From contig JAQQWL010000009.1 in the NCBI GenBank assembly GCA_038363925.1, positions 1 through 64,000 on the forward strand: 64,000 nucleotides of DNA, given 5' to 3'. The notes beneath the pieces were generated by a model, which saw only the letters and a list, made by a program, of their open reading frames with translations, had not been told where the DNA came from and made no database searches. Positions within the stretch are counted from its first letter, which is position 1. The number at the start of each line of letters is the position of its first letter. The position numbers were made by a program, and so were the translations under genes. The DNA comes from Apiospora phragmitis (lineage: Eukaryota; Ascomycota; Sordariomycetes; Amphisphaeriales; Apiosporaceae). Below are positions 1 through 12,110 of the stretch, one piece after another.

Positions 1-2254
1 TAATCAAACAAACATTGCCCAGCTAATTGGGGAAGAGATTACTTCTTTACCACTGATTGACACCATGACTTTCCACTGATAGATCACGCCGCCGTCAAAA
101 CTCATTACACACATATCCAGCACGCAGCAATCAAAATACAGTCAGACTACGACTCAATGGGCGCTGAACAAATCCCATCGCCCTGTGTAGAGACGAAGAG
201 CACGACAGTCAGAACCTCAGATTGTTTTGGCAAACTACACCATCAAGCAACAAGCCAAATGCGAAGGATGTGGCCTCGCCATTCGGGTCTATCTTAGCAA
301 CTGTAGGTTTCTGAAGAACTAACAGGCCAAGACAAAAGAACAGATTAGCCATGCGTCAACATACACTAAACCATTGAACCACCTACCTACATTCTGAACC
401 AGCCTCAGTCACAGCCGAACCCTCCCCAGAGAAACCGACCACTGTACCCCGTCGTTCAATCCCAAATCACCTACAGCCATTTACGAAAACGCCCAACTAC
501 CAAGACTCATCCAGCTCGAGTAATTTGATGGCTTCATGTCGTCAGCGACCTTTATCGCAAATTTAGCGACCCCGGTGAGAACTCCTTCAACAATGCCCGA
601 AGAAACCTTGCCAGCCTCAAGGAGCAGACCAAGCTGGAGGTCATTCTCAACACCATCAACGTCATTCCCATGAGGGTTATATTCTGCTTTACTTGCACTT
701 GCGTTGGCCACAAGGTAAACCTGTTAGGTTCTTTGGAAGTCAATGTAATGAAGTCTTATAAGTTCATCAGAGGCACCATGCTGACCCCCAGTGAGCCAGG
801 GTTCATAAGCGACAATACTCCCACGAAGGAAGAAGATTTCAGCCAACGATGGCATCACGGGCGGGATCAATCGGTTCCGCTTCTTCTCAATCAAGCAAAT
901 CCACCACCATGGGACTCGATCACTGCTCATGCTGAGCATGAAGATAACCACCGAGGAGAGCGACGGACAAAGATTTTTCAACCGAACAAATGCTAGTTTC
1001 CTTTCTGCGCCTTCTCGTCACTATATTCAAGCAGGACCTTTGCGCAACTCCACCAACATAAAAACTTCTGGCAAGCGGGCTTGCGTTATCACCAACATTC
1101 GATACGGTGCTCAGCGCCAGCTGCATACCGAGATGCTATCCACGCTTTTGCACGTTCCAACAGCCCTCATCTTTCTCCTTGTCTTCTTTTCTAGCCTTTC
1201 TCGAATCAGACCACGTTATACTGGCAGCCAAAGGGATTGACAAGCTGAGTTGAGCAAACATCTATTCATCTACTTACATAATATAGATGAGGATATATTG
1301 CTAACTTTTCTATGAAACAAATAGACCCATGAGAAGCCCAACAGTTGATTCCTGATTGTCACCGACCTCCCAAGCCCAGCGCTCGCGGCGCCTCCATCAC
1401 CAAGGCTACTTACAGCCAACAGTAGAATGGTTGAATCGTCGTCAGCCCTCCCGGTCGAGGTCATCATAGTCCAGTGAGCCCGGAAGCAGCTGGTCCTTCA
1501 GTTAAAGGCCATGAGACTGAGATTGTCACCTTCGACACTGTCCGAGCATCCAGGCCAAGGTTCAACCCGACAAAAATGGGATGCCAATGTCTATGTCACG
1601 CTCAGCGCCCCGGCTATCCTAAAGGACGAGAAGCGCAAGGTCACCCACCCCTGCCGAGATCCAATAGCACGAGAACGAGAAACTTGACCACCATGCCACC
1701 AAGCACAGCTATATGGATGTTCACCTCCTTGATGGGTACGATGCCGACGCTCGTATAGGCGCTCTTTTTTTCTCTTCTTTCTCCTGCTTCTATATCTTTT
1801 ATTTTATTGCTATGTGTGTTCTTCCTTGGAATGAATTTAGACATGCAGCAGATTAAATTAGAACGTAGAAAATTTGACTTCTATCTTGTTAAGAGTTTGA
1901 GTTCCTGGCATATTTAGATCGTGATAACCCCAATCGACGAAAACTGATAAATGTCCGTAGCACATCTCGGCTTCGTAGCAATGTCTCGGGATCGATGTCT
2001 GGAGTGACATGAAACTGCAGCCGCGATACAGGTGTCTCGGAAACAGTTGCATGAGGCACCGGTGCAGCAGAAAACATGAGGTAAAGAAGCATGTGCTCAA
2101 CTCTTCATATCATATACCTAACTAGGAACTCCGCACCGCGACGTAAAATTCAACGGGTATCCGCGCAATCCACCATGATCATGACTAACAGTACACAGCT
2201 CAACACTCGCATCATCTAATATCCACACACACACCACCAACTGCACGCCCGCAA
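1..2254. other. No confident gene; possible decayed coding DNA
   Basis: I can support no intact gene here. On the + strand about 533-720 and 845-1240 read as protein-like sequence in different frames; for example around 550-665 the translation contains NNARRNLASLKEQTKLEV. A further protein-like stretch lies around 1560-1760. The pieces do not join by obvious GT..AG introns and I recognise no family, so this may be a decayed gene or chance. The minus-strand ORF at 481-711 runs antisense to the first piece. The rest of the interval shows nothing. Confidence 0.25.
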
Positions 2255-3367
2255 CTACGACCAGCTCAAAATCGACCCCGCCGGGCTCCCGTTGTACTCA
2301 AACACAACCATGGCCTGCCCCCCGCCCAAGTCCAGCGCCCCAGGCCAGTGCCCGTTCTCGCCCCGCACCTCGGCCGTCGCGCCCCAGGTCATCTTCCCCC
2401 GCTGAGCCCCGGGACACCGACGCCTTGATCTTGGCCGCGTTCGGCCACTGTCCCGCCGCCGAGTCCTCGTCCGTCATGAAGACCGTCACGAGCCCCTTGC
2501 CCGCGACAGTCGCGATCTGCGGCGCTCCGGCATTGCGGCTTGCGTCGGCCGGCGCGTACACGACGCCCCGGTTGCCGTACGAGGCGCCGTCGTCGTAGCT
2601 GACGGCGTACTCGACACTGAACGTGCCGCGGCGCGTCGTCTCCAGCACCATGACCAGCGCGTCGCGCCCGTCCGAGTCTCGAATGCTCGCGATCCCTTGC
2701 ATGCCGTCGCGCAGGTGCTCCGAGGGCGAGTGGATCTGCAGGTTGACGGGCGCCGTCCAGGTGGCGCCGCCGTCGCCCGAGAGCACGCGGAACGTCTCCT
2801 GGTTGTCGGCGGCCAGCTCCTTGCTGTACGTCAGTTGCAGCCGGCCGTCGGCGCCGTCGCGGATGAATGGCTCCCAGTCGCCGAAGCCGTGGCTGCTGGC
2901 GGCCGAGAACTCGTCGGCTTGGCTCAGGAACTGCCAGTCCTTGCCGCCGTTGTCCGAGGCGCAGACGCTGATGCGGAAGTAGGTGTAGGCATTCCCGTTC
3001 TTGTCGTGGTTGCGGAAGGCGGCGAGGATCCGGTTGGAGCCGGGTACTTGGTGCAGGAAGGGGTTGTCCACGTCTCCGGTGCCGCGGGCGATCTCGCCGT
3101 AGGGGCTGAAAGACTGGCCCCGGTCAGTGCTGCGGAGTACGTGGAGGATATGCTCGTTGCCGGTGATCTCCGTGTAGGCCATGAGCAGGGAGCCATCGGC
3201 GATGGTGGTCACGCGTGGGTAAGTCCCACTCGTTCCGGCGTTGACTTGAAGGTTGGTGACCGATATGTGTTCCTGCAAGATGTCTCGCTTCGCGACGGCC
3301 CTGCCATGGGCCAGCAGGGCAGCTGGCTGAGCAGGAGGACAGCCCCGAGAAGCAATGAGCGCACCAT
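2255..3367 (-). pseudogene. GH93 / sialidase-superfamily glycosidase, broken by two frame changes
   Basis: This resembles fungal secreted six-bladed beta-propeller hydrolases with Asp-box repeats (exo-arabinanase-like GH93 or BNR sialidase). Asp boxes (S-x-D-x-G-x-x-W/F type) are visible as RSTDRGQSF, CASDNGGKDW, LSGDGGATW and VSYDDGASY, spaced through the central frame (about 2400-3278). The ATG at 3365-3367 begins a good secretion signal (MVRSLLLGAVLLLSQ), but the propeller frame is one base out of step with it; the shift lies around 3310-3330, before an AVAKRD stretch that resembles a Kex2 site. Near 2400 the frame changes again, and the C-terminus (ending at TAG 2255-2257) reads KMTWGATAEVRGENGHW in another frame. 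The family usually has about 350-380 residues, and the summed parts fit that. It is either a recent pseudogene or a good gene with two sequencing indels. Family assignment is by motif only. Confidence 0.6.
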
Positions 3368-6300
3368 GATGAGCGTCAGTATTCTGTCAATGGGGACCAG
3401 GATGTGGAGAGAGGGGACTAGATGATCTGAAGATCTGCTGCGGTATACCCCAACGAGGGACCGAGATATTACCTCTTATCTATAGTCGGACCCAGGCCCA
3501 CCCCACGCTCCCTTGACTCGACACACTGGGAGATTGAGAAGAGAGAGAAAACGAATTGTTGCCCAACCGTCATTGCATTGTTGTACGGCAGGAGCACACG
3601 ACCTAGGACGCCCAGGCTCGTTGTCCCAGGGGATCGTCGGCTGCCAAGGGGCATTACCGTCAGGCGCCGCTGTCAGCTTCTCCCACCATGTGTGTCATTA
3701 TATCTCGCAGTTTGTGTCCGAGGGTTTCCCTATACCAACATGACTCGCCGTGCGTGGGGCCGTGGAAACAAAATAGCGACGTCAGGCTTAGGGTCACACG
3801 AAACCGACCGGACGAATCAAGCATGTAAGAGGGGGTCAGGCCCCTTCACTAAGCAAAGGAAGAAGTCTTTGCTTCTGCCCATCGACAAGTGTCCACGAGA
3901 AAGCCTCAGACGCCGCGCCTGCCCTATCGGGATCTGCCAGCACATCGGCACGACCAGAGGCCCTGGTCCGGGATCTGACGTATCAAAAGGGAAGAAACAA
4001 CAAGCAACATAAGCACAACGCATAACAGTACTGTGAAGTTTGCACACACACACACGCACGCACACAAACAAAAAAGTCGGAAAGGGGATTGGGGACTGGC
4101 TGACCCAGGTCATCAATCCGCAACCCGACCGGGATATTTCCTCTCGGCGGGCCCACAAACCTTATTCACGAGCGTGTGTGGCACGATTCACGTCATTGGG
4201 GGCGGTCTCCCGGGCTCGGCCTGATTGGTGCGCAGAAGCAGACCACAGGGCTGATGGGGGATCGACTGGCTGCCCACGTGCGGTAAGGGACGCACGATTC
4301 GTTTCCCTTTTTAGTGCCACGACTTTGCAGTCCCGGCTCCACGGGCAGCCGACCAACGAGCGGTAGCCAGACCTTCGCTGTTAGTTGCACGCCCCGAGCG
4401 GTGTAGGAGGAGGGAGGAGGGGGGTAGTGGCCGAGCGGGTGGCGTGACGAAGGTTGGGCCAACCGCAGAGAAAAGCAAAAAGGTAAGCTGGGAATGATGC
4501 ACCGCTGCTGGTGGACATTGGCTCGAATGCAGCACCGCATGATGCAAAGGACTACCAACTACTGCACTCGGTGGTCCTGTGCACACGTTGTCCGGGAGAG
4601 CTAGAAGAGCTAGAAGAAACTGGCCTGCCCGACCTGGCATAGGTCCAAACGAAATGGGGCCAGCGTGAGATCGTCCCATTCCCCAGTTGGGGTCGAAGGG
4701 TCTCGGTTGGTTTCGATTTGCGCTGGTGGTTGCCAAGCCCCTAATGCAGCCGGGTGTGGTGGTGGTACAGCCCAGAACCAGTTTTCGTCCCCTCGAACTG
4801 CCGAGTTCCTGGTCGCACAAGCCCCACAGACGGACAGGGGGGCGAGTCCGCGGCGACTCTACTGGGGAAAAGACCCAAACATCTGCGGGCATGCCGCTCA
4901 AGCGGGAGTCCGAAGCAAAGCGAAACGACGACCCAGTTTCGGTTCCGAGTTGGTGGTGGTGGTGCGAGCAGAGCCCGACACACTGGAGACTTTGGCTTGA
5001 CTCACGGCTTGCTGCATTACACATGGGCCAAAGTTCAGTGCATCAGTGGCGACCCGAGAATGGCCGGACGCCCGTGAGACCTGCCGAGTCCCTTAGTTCA
5101 ACGTCAGCTCCTCATGAAATGACGTTGGATCCATTCCGATTCCTTTTCAACGCTGGCTGTGCCCCAAGTTGATATTTTTACTCATCGTCAGTTCTCAGCT
5201 CTGATGAGTATTTGAGCCCGCAAAACCCACGCATTGAATAGAGGTTTCTTATTTCCCAGAATAATGAAGACTTTCTTTACATATAATATGAACCACCGTC
5301 ACCGTCATCAATGCGCAGTTTCGTCTTGGGTGCTGATATCCTCTTCATTTCCTTTCTGTCTCGTCATTTCAACGCCTCGGGCTTTTACTTCTGAAATATT
5401 TTAGGTGGAAGTCAGATATAACGTGGAATCGTCCATTGAGATCTTACGTAGATAATTACATGAAAGTTGCCTCCACGGCCTGAATGTAACCTTAGGTGCA
5501 TATTCATTTACTTTCCCCTGGAAATATATAGAGTTGCAGCCACCCTTGCCGGACTGATGGTCGGACCTAACCAACGACCTCTTTGGTGGCATCCTCCTCC
5601 TCCCACCTTCCACCAACAAAAGGCTTGGCTCTAAGTAAATTGCAACCAACGACGTGCACGGGCGGTGCGTCGGTGGACTTTTTCAGTCAATACTCGGATC
5701 TCGGAAGCTCTAGCCCTCATGTGCTTGTAATCAGCCAGGTATCGAAGGGGGGAAAGAGTGTCACTTCCTGTTATTGCCCGCCTTAACCCTCCTGCCATAT
5801 CCTCCTCGAACATGATGCGCTCGCGAACAGACAACAGATGCACCGCTCCTATTCGTGTGTAATGGTGCCTCTCCGGCACCCACCGTAAAATTAGGGCCAG
5901 TGCACCTGCAAAGAAAGTTGATTGAGCATGTGCAAGCGCGAGGCCATACTCAGACCTATTCAGGACTACTTCCGTACTCAGCTCGCATTCTTATATACTC
6001 GTTCCGGTGGCTCAGATACGTTAGAATCGCCCACGAACAGCCTGCTCAAGACCAACACAGGAAGTCAGCGCATCTACCAACGAAAACGCCGTATAATTAG
6101 CGACAAGAGCCTTGCGTCGTGGGTTGAACTCGGACTATGCTGTCCGGCTATATCAAGCAACATTCCACAGATGAATTCCCTGTTGTCGCTGTGAATCTCC
6201 TGGAAGCTAATGAGGGAGTCGTCTGCGTAGGTAGGTAAGCTGCCGTGGCGTTTATCTTATGATGGACTGGTAATGCTGGTAAGTCAACTGAATAGCTGCA

Positions 6301-6650
6301 GGCGGAGATGATGTTCAGGCCAACATTAGCTATGTATGCAAGACCATCCTCGCTCTTTCGGGAACGTCTTGCACATTAAGCAGGGTCCACCCCTGTCATT
6401 GTCGATCATATGCAGTCAGCCCTATTGATTGCAGGCTACACCACTACTACGGCTCCAGTAGGATGGAGTAGGCGATCGGCGAAAGGGGGCCCATTCGGTG
6501 CTCTTGGCGTTTGGGCAACTGGAGGACATTGCCTCACACCATCAAGGTGACATGAAGAAATCTATTATGTCGCTGTCTACAAGTGTACTTTTGTCTATAA
6601 GTCCATCTATTCAATTATAATGCCCCGCATCCCGGAACGCCGAGTCTACC
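3368..6650. other. Long intergenic stretch
   Basis: I see no supportable gene. Several GC-rich overlapping ORFs on both strands at 4300-5170 lack conserved motifs, good starts or splice logic. The only structure I see is a CA-rich microsatellite near 4043-4066 and purine-rich simple sequence near 4405-4430. This interval includes the likely upstream region of the glycosidase and the downstream region of the TRK gene. Confidence 0.5.
4043..4066. repeat. CA/CGCA microsatellite
   Basis: A run of CA dinucleotides interrupted by CG is seen directly. It is noncoding simple sequence. Confidence 0.8.
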
Positions 6651-9100
6651 CTACCGTGACGCCCTACTCAAACTCCGCCGGATCTCCGCGTCCTCATCCT
6701 CGTGCTTCTGGTTATCCCACCCCGGCAGCTTGACCGAATGGTCCAGCGCGACGGGCAGACCCCTGTGGCGCCCGCGGATCATCATAAGGATCATGACGAC
6801 CTTGCTGCCCGCGTACCAACCGCCCGAGAAGCTATAAGACTGGTCCGGCAGCCCGACCGAGACGCCGATGTTGGTGTAGCCCGACACGATCTCGAAGAGG
6901 AAGTTAAAGACGCTGAAGGTTTTCGGGTCCGCGATCGAGTGCGACGTTTCGATAAGCGTCACGAGGAATAACGCCGCCGCGATCGACCACATGTCGTGGG
7001 ACAGCTGACCTCGCAGGTGCTGCGACACGAGGCTGATGCCGCCCTCGGGCGCGGCCGCGGCCGGAGGGTTATCAAAGGGGATGTGCTGCGCGCGTTTTAG
7101 GGTCGGGTGGCTGGGGCGGCGGACGCGAGTGGTATCGATGCCGACGCCCTGGAAGTCGTTCATGCGCTTTTGGATCTGGCGGCCGACAAAGGCGGTTCCA
7201 CGCCGACCAACCGATGCGAGCATCTTGATGGATTTGGTGGAGGCGCCAGTGGCATGGGACATGGTATCGAATCTGGGAGAGGTCGGCGACAAGAGTGGCG
7301 CACGCGCCGAGGCGACCATTTCGTCCAAGGAGGCCGCATCTTCTTCCTCTTCTTGCTTTTCTGCTTCTTCGGATGAGTAGAGACCTAGAGACCGTTCCTC
7401 ATATACCTGTGGAAGACCTAATGGTTAACATTGTGCGTCATTATAGTGAGAAGTATGAGCGTCAAGGAACTTACATTGGAATTTCGCATGACAATGATCT
7501 CGGGGTAGGCGGCAAGGTACATGATGATGAGAAGCAGCACCTGCAGGTCAAACCACAGCCCCGAGATCGAGAAGACAGCGAACCCCCCGGACGGAACGGT
7601 GCAGGCCTGAAACAGGGTAATGCCGACGCGGCTGGCGACGGGGAAGGCTTCCAGGACCGGGTTGCCGATGCTGAGCACCAGGAGGAGGATCCAGTCCACC
7701 GTCACGAGGCTGGAGAAGAAGGCGACGAAGACGAGGTTGGCTTTGGACGGGAACATGAGCATGAAGAGGCGTCGCGGGTACTTGAGTATGAAGTCAAACG
7801 CCTCGAGCCAGTCGTCGTACTCCTGCGCCGCCGGGCCGGTGCGGGGCATGCACCGCTTCATTGCCATGCGACAGAGGAAGATGATACCACGGATACATGC
7901 CGGAAACGCGGCGCCACCAGCAAGCGACAGAATGGTAACGATAGTAAGCACGAAGGCGTCGTCGGCAAAGGCCGCGATTCCCGCATCCAGCAGCGTGAGC
8001 CCGGCATTGTTGAACGACGAGATAGCCAAGAAGATGCCAGACCACCAAGGGCCCTGTGCATTGACGGCCGTCACATCCCGGCTATGCACAGCCAACCAGG
8101 CTCCCAGGGTGATGGCGCCCAGGACCTGAAAGACGACAAAGTAGATGGCCACGATGACGAAGAGCAGCTTCAGCGCGCGGTACTCGACGCCGCCCAGGTA
8201 CTCACGCTGATCGTCATCCAGATCGAAGAACTGCCCGTTGCGCCCGATGGATTTCCGGTTCTCGTGGACGAAGGTGTGGAAGTTGAAGTCGTTAGACGAT
8301 GCCTTGGCGTGTGGCTGGCGCTGGCTTTGGTGGTGGCCGGGCCGGGCATACGCCCCCTGCGGCCCGCCGTTGCTGGTGGGTCGCGCCGCCTCCTCCAACA
8401 TGGCCAGGGCGGGATGCTGCACGGAAGCCGCGTTGCTCTCTGACCGATTTCGTTGCTGTGAGTGGGTAGGATGTAGATGTAGATCCTGATCCGCATGAGG
8501 AGGAGCCCGGCGGCTCCCGGGCTTGGTGAGCTCAAAGGCGTCCTCGCGCGCACGCTGGGCGTGGGACTTATTCTCGTTGGCGCCGAACGAGGACATGACG
8601 GGCAGGCCGAACATGGCGCCGGCCATGCCGACCATGGTGCCCGTAGCGCGCTGGCGCCGGCGCTTCTCGCGCTCCATCTCGACGATGTGGTCGAAGCGCT
8701 TCTCGAAGATGTGGTAGCGGAACCAGATGGTAAACAGCGAGACCAGCACGGGGCTGCCGAGGAGCAGCATAATAAACAGCACGACCTGCTGGCCCGTGGC
8801 GAGGGCGCTGAGGTTGACCGTGTTGAGGCCGCTCGCGGTGAAGGCCGAGGTGATGAGGAACCACGAGTCGACGAAGCTGACGGTGAATGTGGTCTCGGCG
8901 CTGGCGATGGCGTAGAAGACGGCGGCGGCGATCAGGCTGACGAAGATGAAGTAGGCGTGGTGCACGGTGATGAAGTTGACGGGCGGCAGGTAGGGCCTGA
9001 CGACCCGCCACTGTTCGGCGAAGTCGTCGCGGAGGACGGCATATCGGGGCTGGTGCTGACGGTGATTGCCGGAGCCGGCGTCGTCTGGATCTTGGCTCAT
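6651..9100 (-). CDS. TRK-type potassium transporter
   Basis: This plasma-membrane K+ uptake protein belongs to the TRK/HKT superfamily, which has four membrane-pore-membrane repeats. There are two exons: 9100-7475 and 7406-6651. A 68-nt intron (donor GTAAGT at 7474, acceptor CACAG at 7407) joins them in phase 0, giving 793 aa. Pore-like segments are visible in order: TASGLNTVNLS (about residue 90), SSFNNAGLTLLDAG, CTVPSGGFAVF and SGYTNIGVSVG. The region just after the splice reads VYEERSLGLY, a signature I associate with fungal TRK proteins. Between pores 1 and 2 lies a long charged, Gln/His-rich loop (about residues 140-290), as usual in fungal TRKs. The ATG at 9100 starts a short hydrophilic tail before the first membrane segment. 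It appears intact and stands alone. The + strand ORFs opposite it are shadows. Confidence 0.93.
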
Positions 9101-10295
9101 GGCTTGGCCGGCAGAAGTTGGGGGGGGGGGTGCTGCTGTCTTGGATCAAATGGACTTTCAATTCGGGGGGACGGGAAAGACGGCAAAACCTGCTGGGGCC
9201 CTTTTTCACGTCGAAGTTGAGATTGCCGGTGTCTGAGTGCCCCTTTTGGCGGCCTCTAGATTGTGGGACAGACAGGTCGCCATGTTTCATTTCGGTGCAC
9301 GTACACAAACGAACACTGGGCAGGACGGCGATGTGACGTAGATCAATCTGGTGCCAGGAGGTCAGGGGCGGCAGGTTAGGATTGCACAGGTCCGACTCCA
9401 GCCAGCCAGGATTGTATCCCTGTCAGACAGGAAGCAGCGAATAAGACGACGAGTCTGGCGATAAGAAAAGCACCGTGAACGACAGCGCATTCATTTCCGG
9501 GGGCCAGCGTGTCGCAGCTCCCGGCGCTACTGGAACCCATGGAGCCCCCACCCACCAAATTAGGGCCCAATCCACCATCACCAACTCAATCTCAATCTCG
9601 GTTGATCAATCTTGTCGCATTCCTGGGATAAGCATTTCCAATAGCAAAGGTGGTAACATTCAACTGGCAGAGGGTGCAGCACAGGATACAGCAGGGAACT
9701 TCTCAATGCACATGTACCAGTTCTATATACCTGCTACAAGTAATTGACAGTCCTGCAACTGCTGGTCAACGGGCGCTGGAGTCGACGGGATTTGGAATGC
9801 TGATTGATCGTCCCGCCGCTACTAACGGGCCCTGCGGGTTCTGTTGCGGGTACCCAATAAATGCCCTGTCCCTGTGCTTCAACCACTAAAACCAACTGGC
9901 TGGTGGCAGCTCTATTTTTAGACACGAAACAGACAGGCAGAAAGATGCACCAATATTGTTGAACCAACATGCTTAACTTCGTATTTCTAACTTCTTATTT
10001 GATACAGCTACAATAAAGACCCAGCAGTTCCTCCAGCTACCGGCAATTGAGCATGCGCGGTTCTGGTTTCGAGAGGTGCATTGCTCTGAACGGCACAAAC
10101 ACTGGCTGCTGGGTACAGCAGGATCGAGTCCACCAACCCCGCCGCCCAGGACAGCTAGAAATTTCGTGATCGGCAGCAACACGGCAACACGAGGACCCAA
10201 AGGCTGGACAACTAGTGTACCATACAACGAATTATTCCTCATCTTGTGTACTTCGATATTGACGGTCGATTTCCGAGGTTGACAGTTGAACTTCT
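9101..10295. other. Intergenic stretch
   Basis: No gene is supported. This is the probable promoter side of the TRK gene and holds an 11-base G run at 9120-9130. The scattered short ORFs have no recognisable content. Confidence 0.5.
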
Positions 10296-12110
10296 TCAAT
10301 TCTTCTGCTTGTACATGTGCTCGTACCCATACGGCAGGATGAACTTCGTGTACTCCCGATCGAAGAAGGCCTGGTCCGCCCCGTCGCTGTCGACTATGGC
10401 CTGGCCTCAAGCTATCTATGGCGGACAGACAACTGGATGTCCGCTGCTCGGTCGTCGTGGCCTCCTGGCTGTATGGTGCGCCTGACTTTTTCTGCAACAG
10501 GTACGAAGCTCGGGTAAGGACGAAGACGGGATGGTACAGCGGCAGCGAGCAGGAAAAACGCCGCGCCCAGTTGCTTGATCGGGCCCTTCTTTCTGGTGCT
10601 GGTGTCCTTGGGCCCCTGCTTATTGCTCAAGAAGAGAAGCTGACAGATTGCGTCGGACACGGCGTGGACGCGGAGAAGCTGCAGGGCGGCTTCCGGGACT
10701 CCCAGAAGGTCGGCCACGTTTTTGATGCTGCTTTCGAGGTTCTCGAACCACTTGGACTGGAGAATGTTACCCGGCCTGGAACGTCACTTCGGCGGGTGCG
10801 TCAGGCTTGGTTGTCGTCGTATTCTTCATGGCGCTCTTCCCGGGTTTGGCCTTGGGGTCTGGGGTGTGTGGACCAGGTTCTGGTGGGCACAGTAGTTCCC
10901 CCGCAGCCAGTACACCAAGTTCCTGCTGTGGCAGCGGATCCGCAAGAACGGCGCCGTCCTCTAGCTGCTTGACGATCTGCTCGTGCTCTTCGGGGGTAAG
11001 ATAGGCCTATCGTTAGGCAGGGCGATGACCTTGGGAGCAGGTTTACCGGCGGCTTCAGTAGGTTCGGCATCTCCAGCAGGCTGGGCATCTTTAGCAGCAA
11101 GTTTGGCAGCAGGATCGTCACCTCTAGTAGCAGGCTGGGCATCTCCAGTAGCAGGTTGGGCATCTCCAGTAGGTTGGGCATCTCCAGCAGGATCCGCAGG
11201 CTCAACACGTCCAGCAATGTCGGCAGCGCTAGACGAAGCCGACTGCGAAGAGGCACCGCCGTCTTGTGTAGAAAGCCTTCTCAAGGTATCGGGCCTAAGC
11301 TTGACCTTCACAATTCTGGTTGGCTGGATGGAGGCTGGTTTTGCTGCTGGATGTTGAGACCTGCTCCTGTCCGATCTGCGGGAGTGCTGTGCCCGAGCGA
11401 GCTACCGCAGCTGCAGCCACGTCGGTTATGGGGGGCAGGGGCGAGGCGGGCAGGGCAGACCGGGTGGGTAGGAGAAGCAGGGCAGGCTGGTGTTTCTGGA
11501 CGGCAGGGCTCGAGCCCTTCTTCGGACTTTCGTCCACCGACATTCTGTCGCTTTCTTCGTCCTCCACGTCGTCCTCTTCGTCATCTTCATCCTCCTCGTC
11601 TTCAGCTTCGGTCATGATAACATCGGCTTCTTCCTCTTCTTCCCCTGTCTTCTTGGGGCGCCGCGACATCACGCTACCAGACGGGCTACCCCCGGCGGAG
11701 CTTCGGTGGCGGTTATGTTTGGTTGACCGCGACGGATATTGATGGGATTCCAGAGGGTTGTAGGTGTCGCGGCCGTCGGGTTCGGGACCTTGCTAGAGAA
11801 GGATGGCGGGGGACCTGGACGGCGGACTTGGGAGGTGCTTTGTCCTGCTGCCATCTGGTCGAGCTTGTCATCCGACACCTTGATAGCAAACGTCAGCAAC
11901 TCTCACACTCGGGAAAGCTGGCACGAGATTCGGGCATCAATTGGGTCTTGCGGAAGTGGGTCTCGGGTACGAGACCCGAGACCGACGTTAACCATTTCTT
12001 ATACAAAGTTGACGACGGACTCGCTGGTCATCTCCTCCTTAAACACGGCAGCCATCTCTTTGGCGGAGAGGCCGCCATCCTCGAGGACGCCGCCAGTTTC
12101 CTGACCGGGC
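10296..12110 (-). pseudogene. Decayed unidentified gene with Ala-Gln-Pro repeats
   Basis: Protein-like sequence runs the length of this interval on the minus strand but jumps frame repeatedly. In order it contains: a segment at about 12100-11990 (LSAKEMAAVFKEEMTSESVV, then an in-frame TAA); LDQMAAGQSTSQVRRPG (about 11860); an ATG at about 11669 starting MSRRPKKTGEEEEEAD followed by a long Asp/Glu tract; Ala-rich repeats of the type GDAQPA (about 11180-11050); LTPEEHEQIVKQLEDGAV (about 10990); WFENLESSIKNVADLLGV (about 10740); YHPVFVLTRASYLLQ (about 10530); and a C-terminus at about 10390-10296 ending YGYEHMYKQKN. I do not recognise the family. The acidic N-terminus would suit a nuclear protein, which is only inference. 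At least five frame changes and one stop argue for a pseudogene, although unrecognised introns could explain some of the jumps. Confidence 0.5.
11959..11983. repeat. Perfect 10-bp inverted repeat with 5-nt loop
   Basis: GGTCTCGGGT at 11959-11968 is followed by a five-base spacer and then its exact reverse complement at 11974-11983. It lies inside the decayed gene. No function is evident. Confidence 0.7.

Noticed and set aside
4311..5172. Overlapping 237-aa (-) and 161-aa (+) ORFs
   Set aside because: No motif, no splice logic, biased composition; typical of random ORFs in GC-rich intergenic DNA.
7295..9220. 382-aa and 241-aa + strand ORFs
   Set aside because: Antisense to the intact TRK gene; composition rich in Arg, Gly, Glu and His, as expected for shadows of GC-rich codons.
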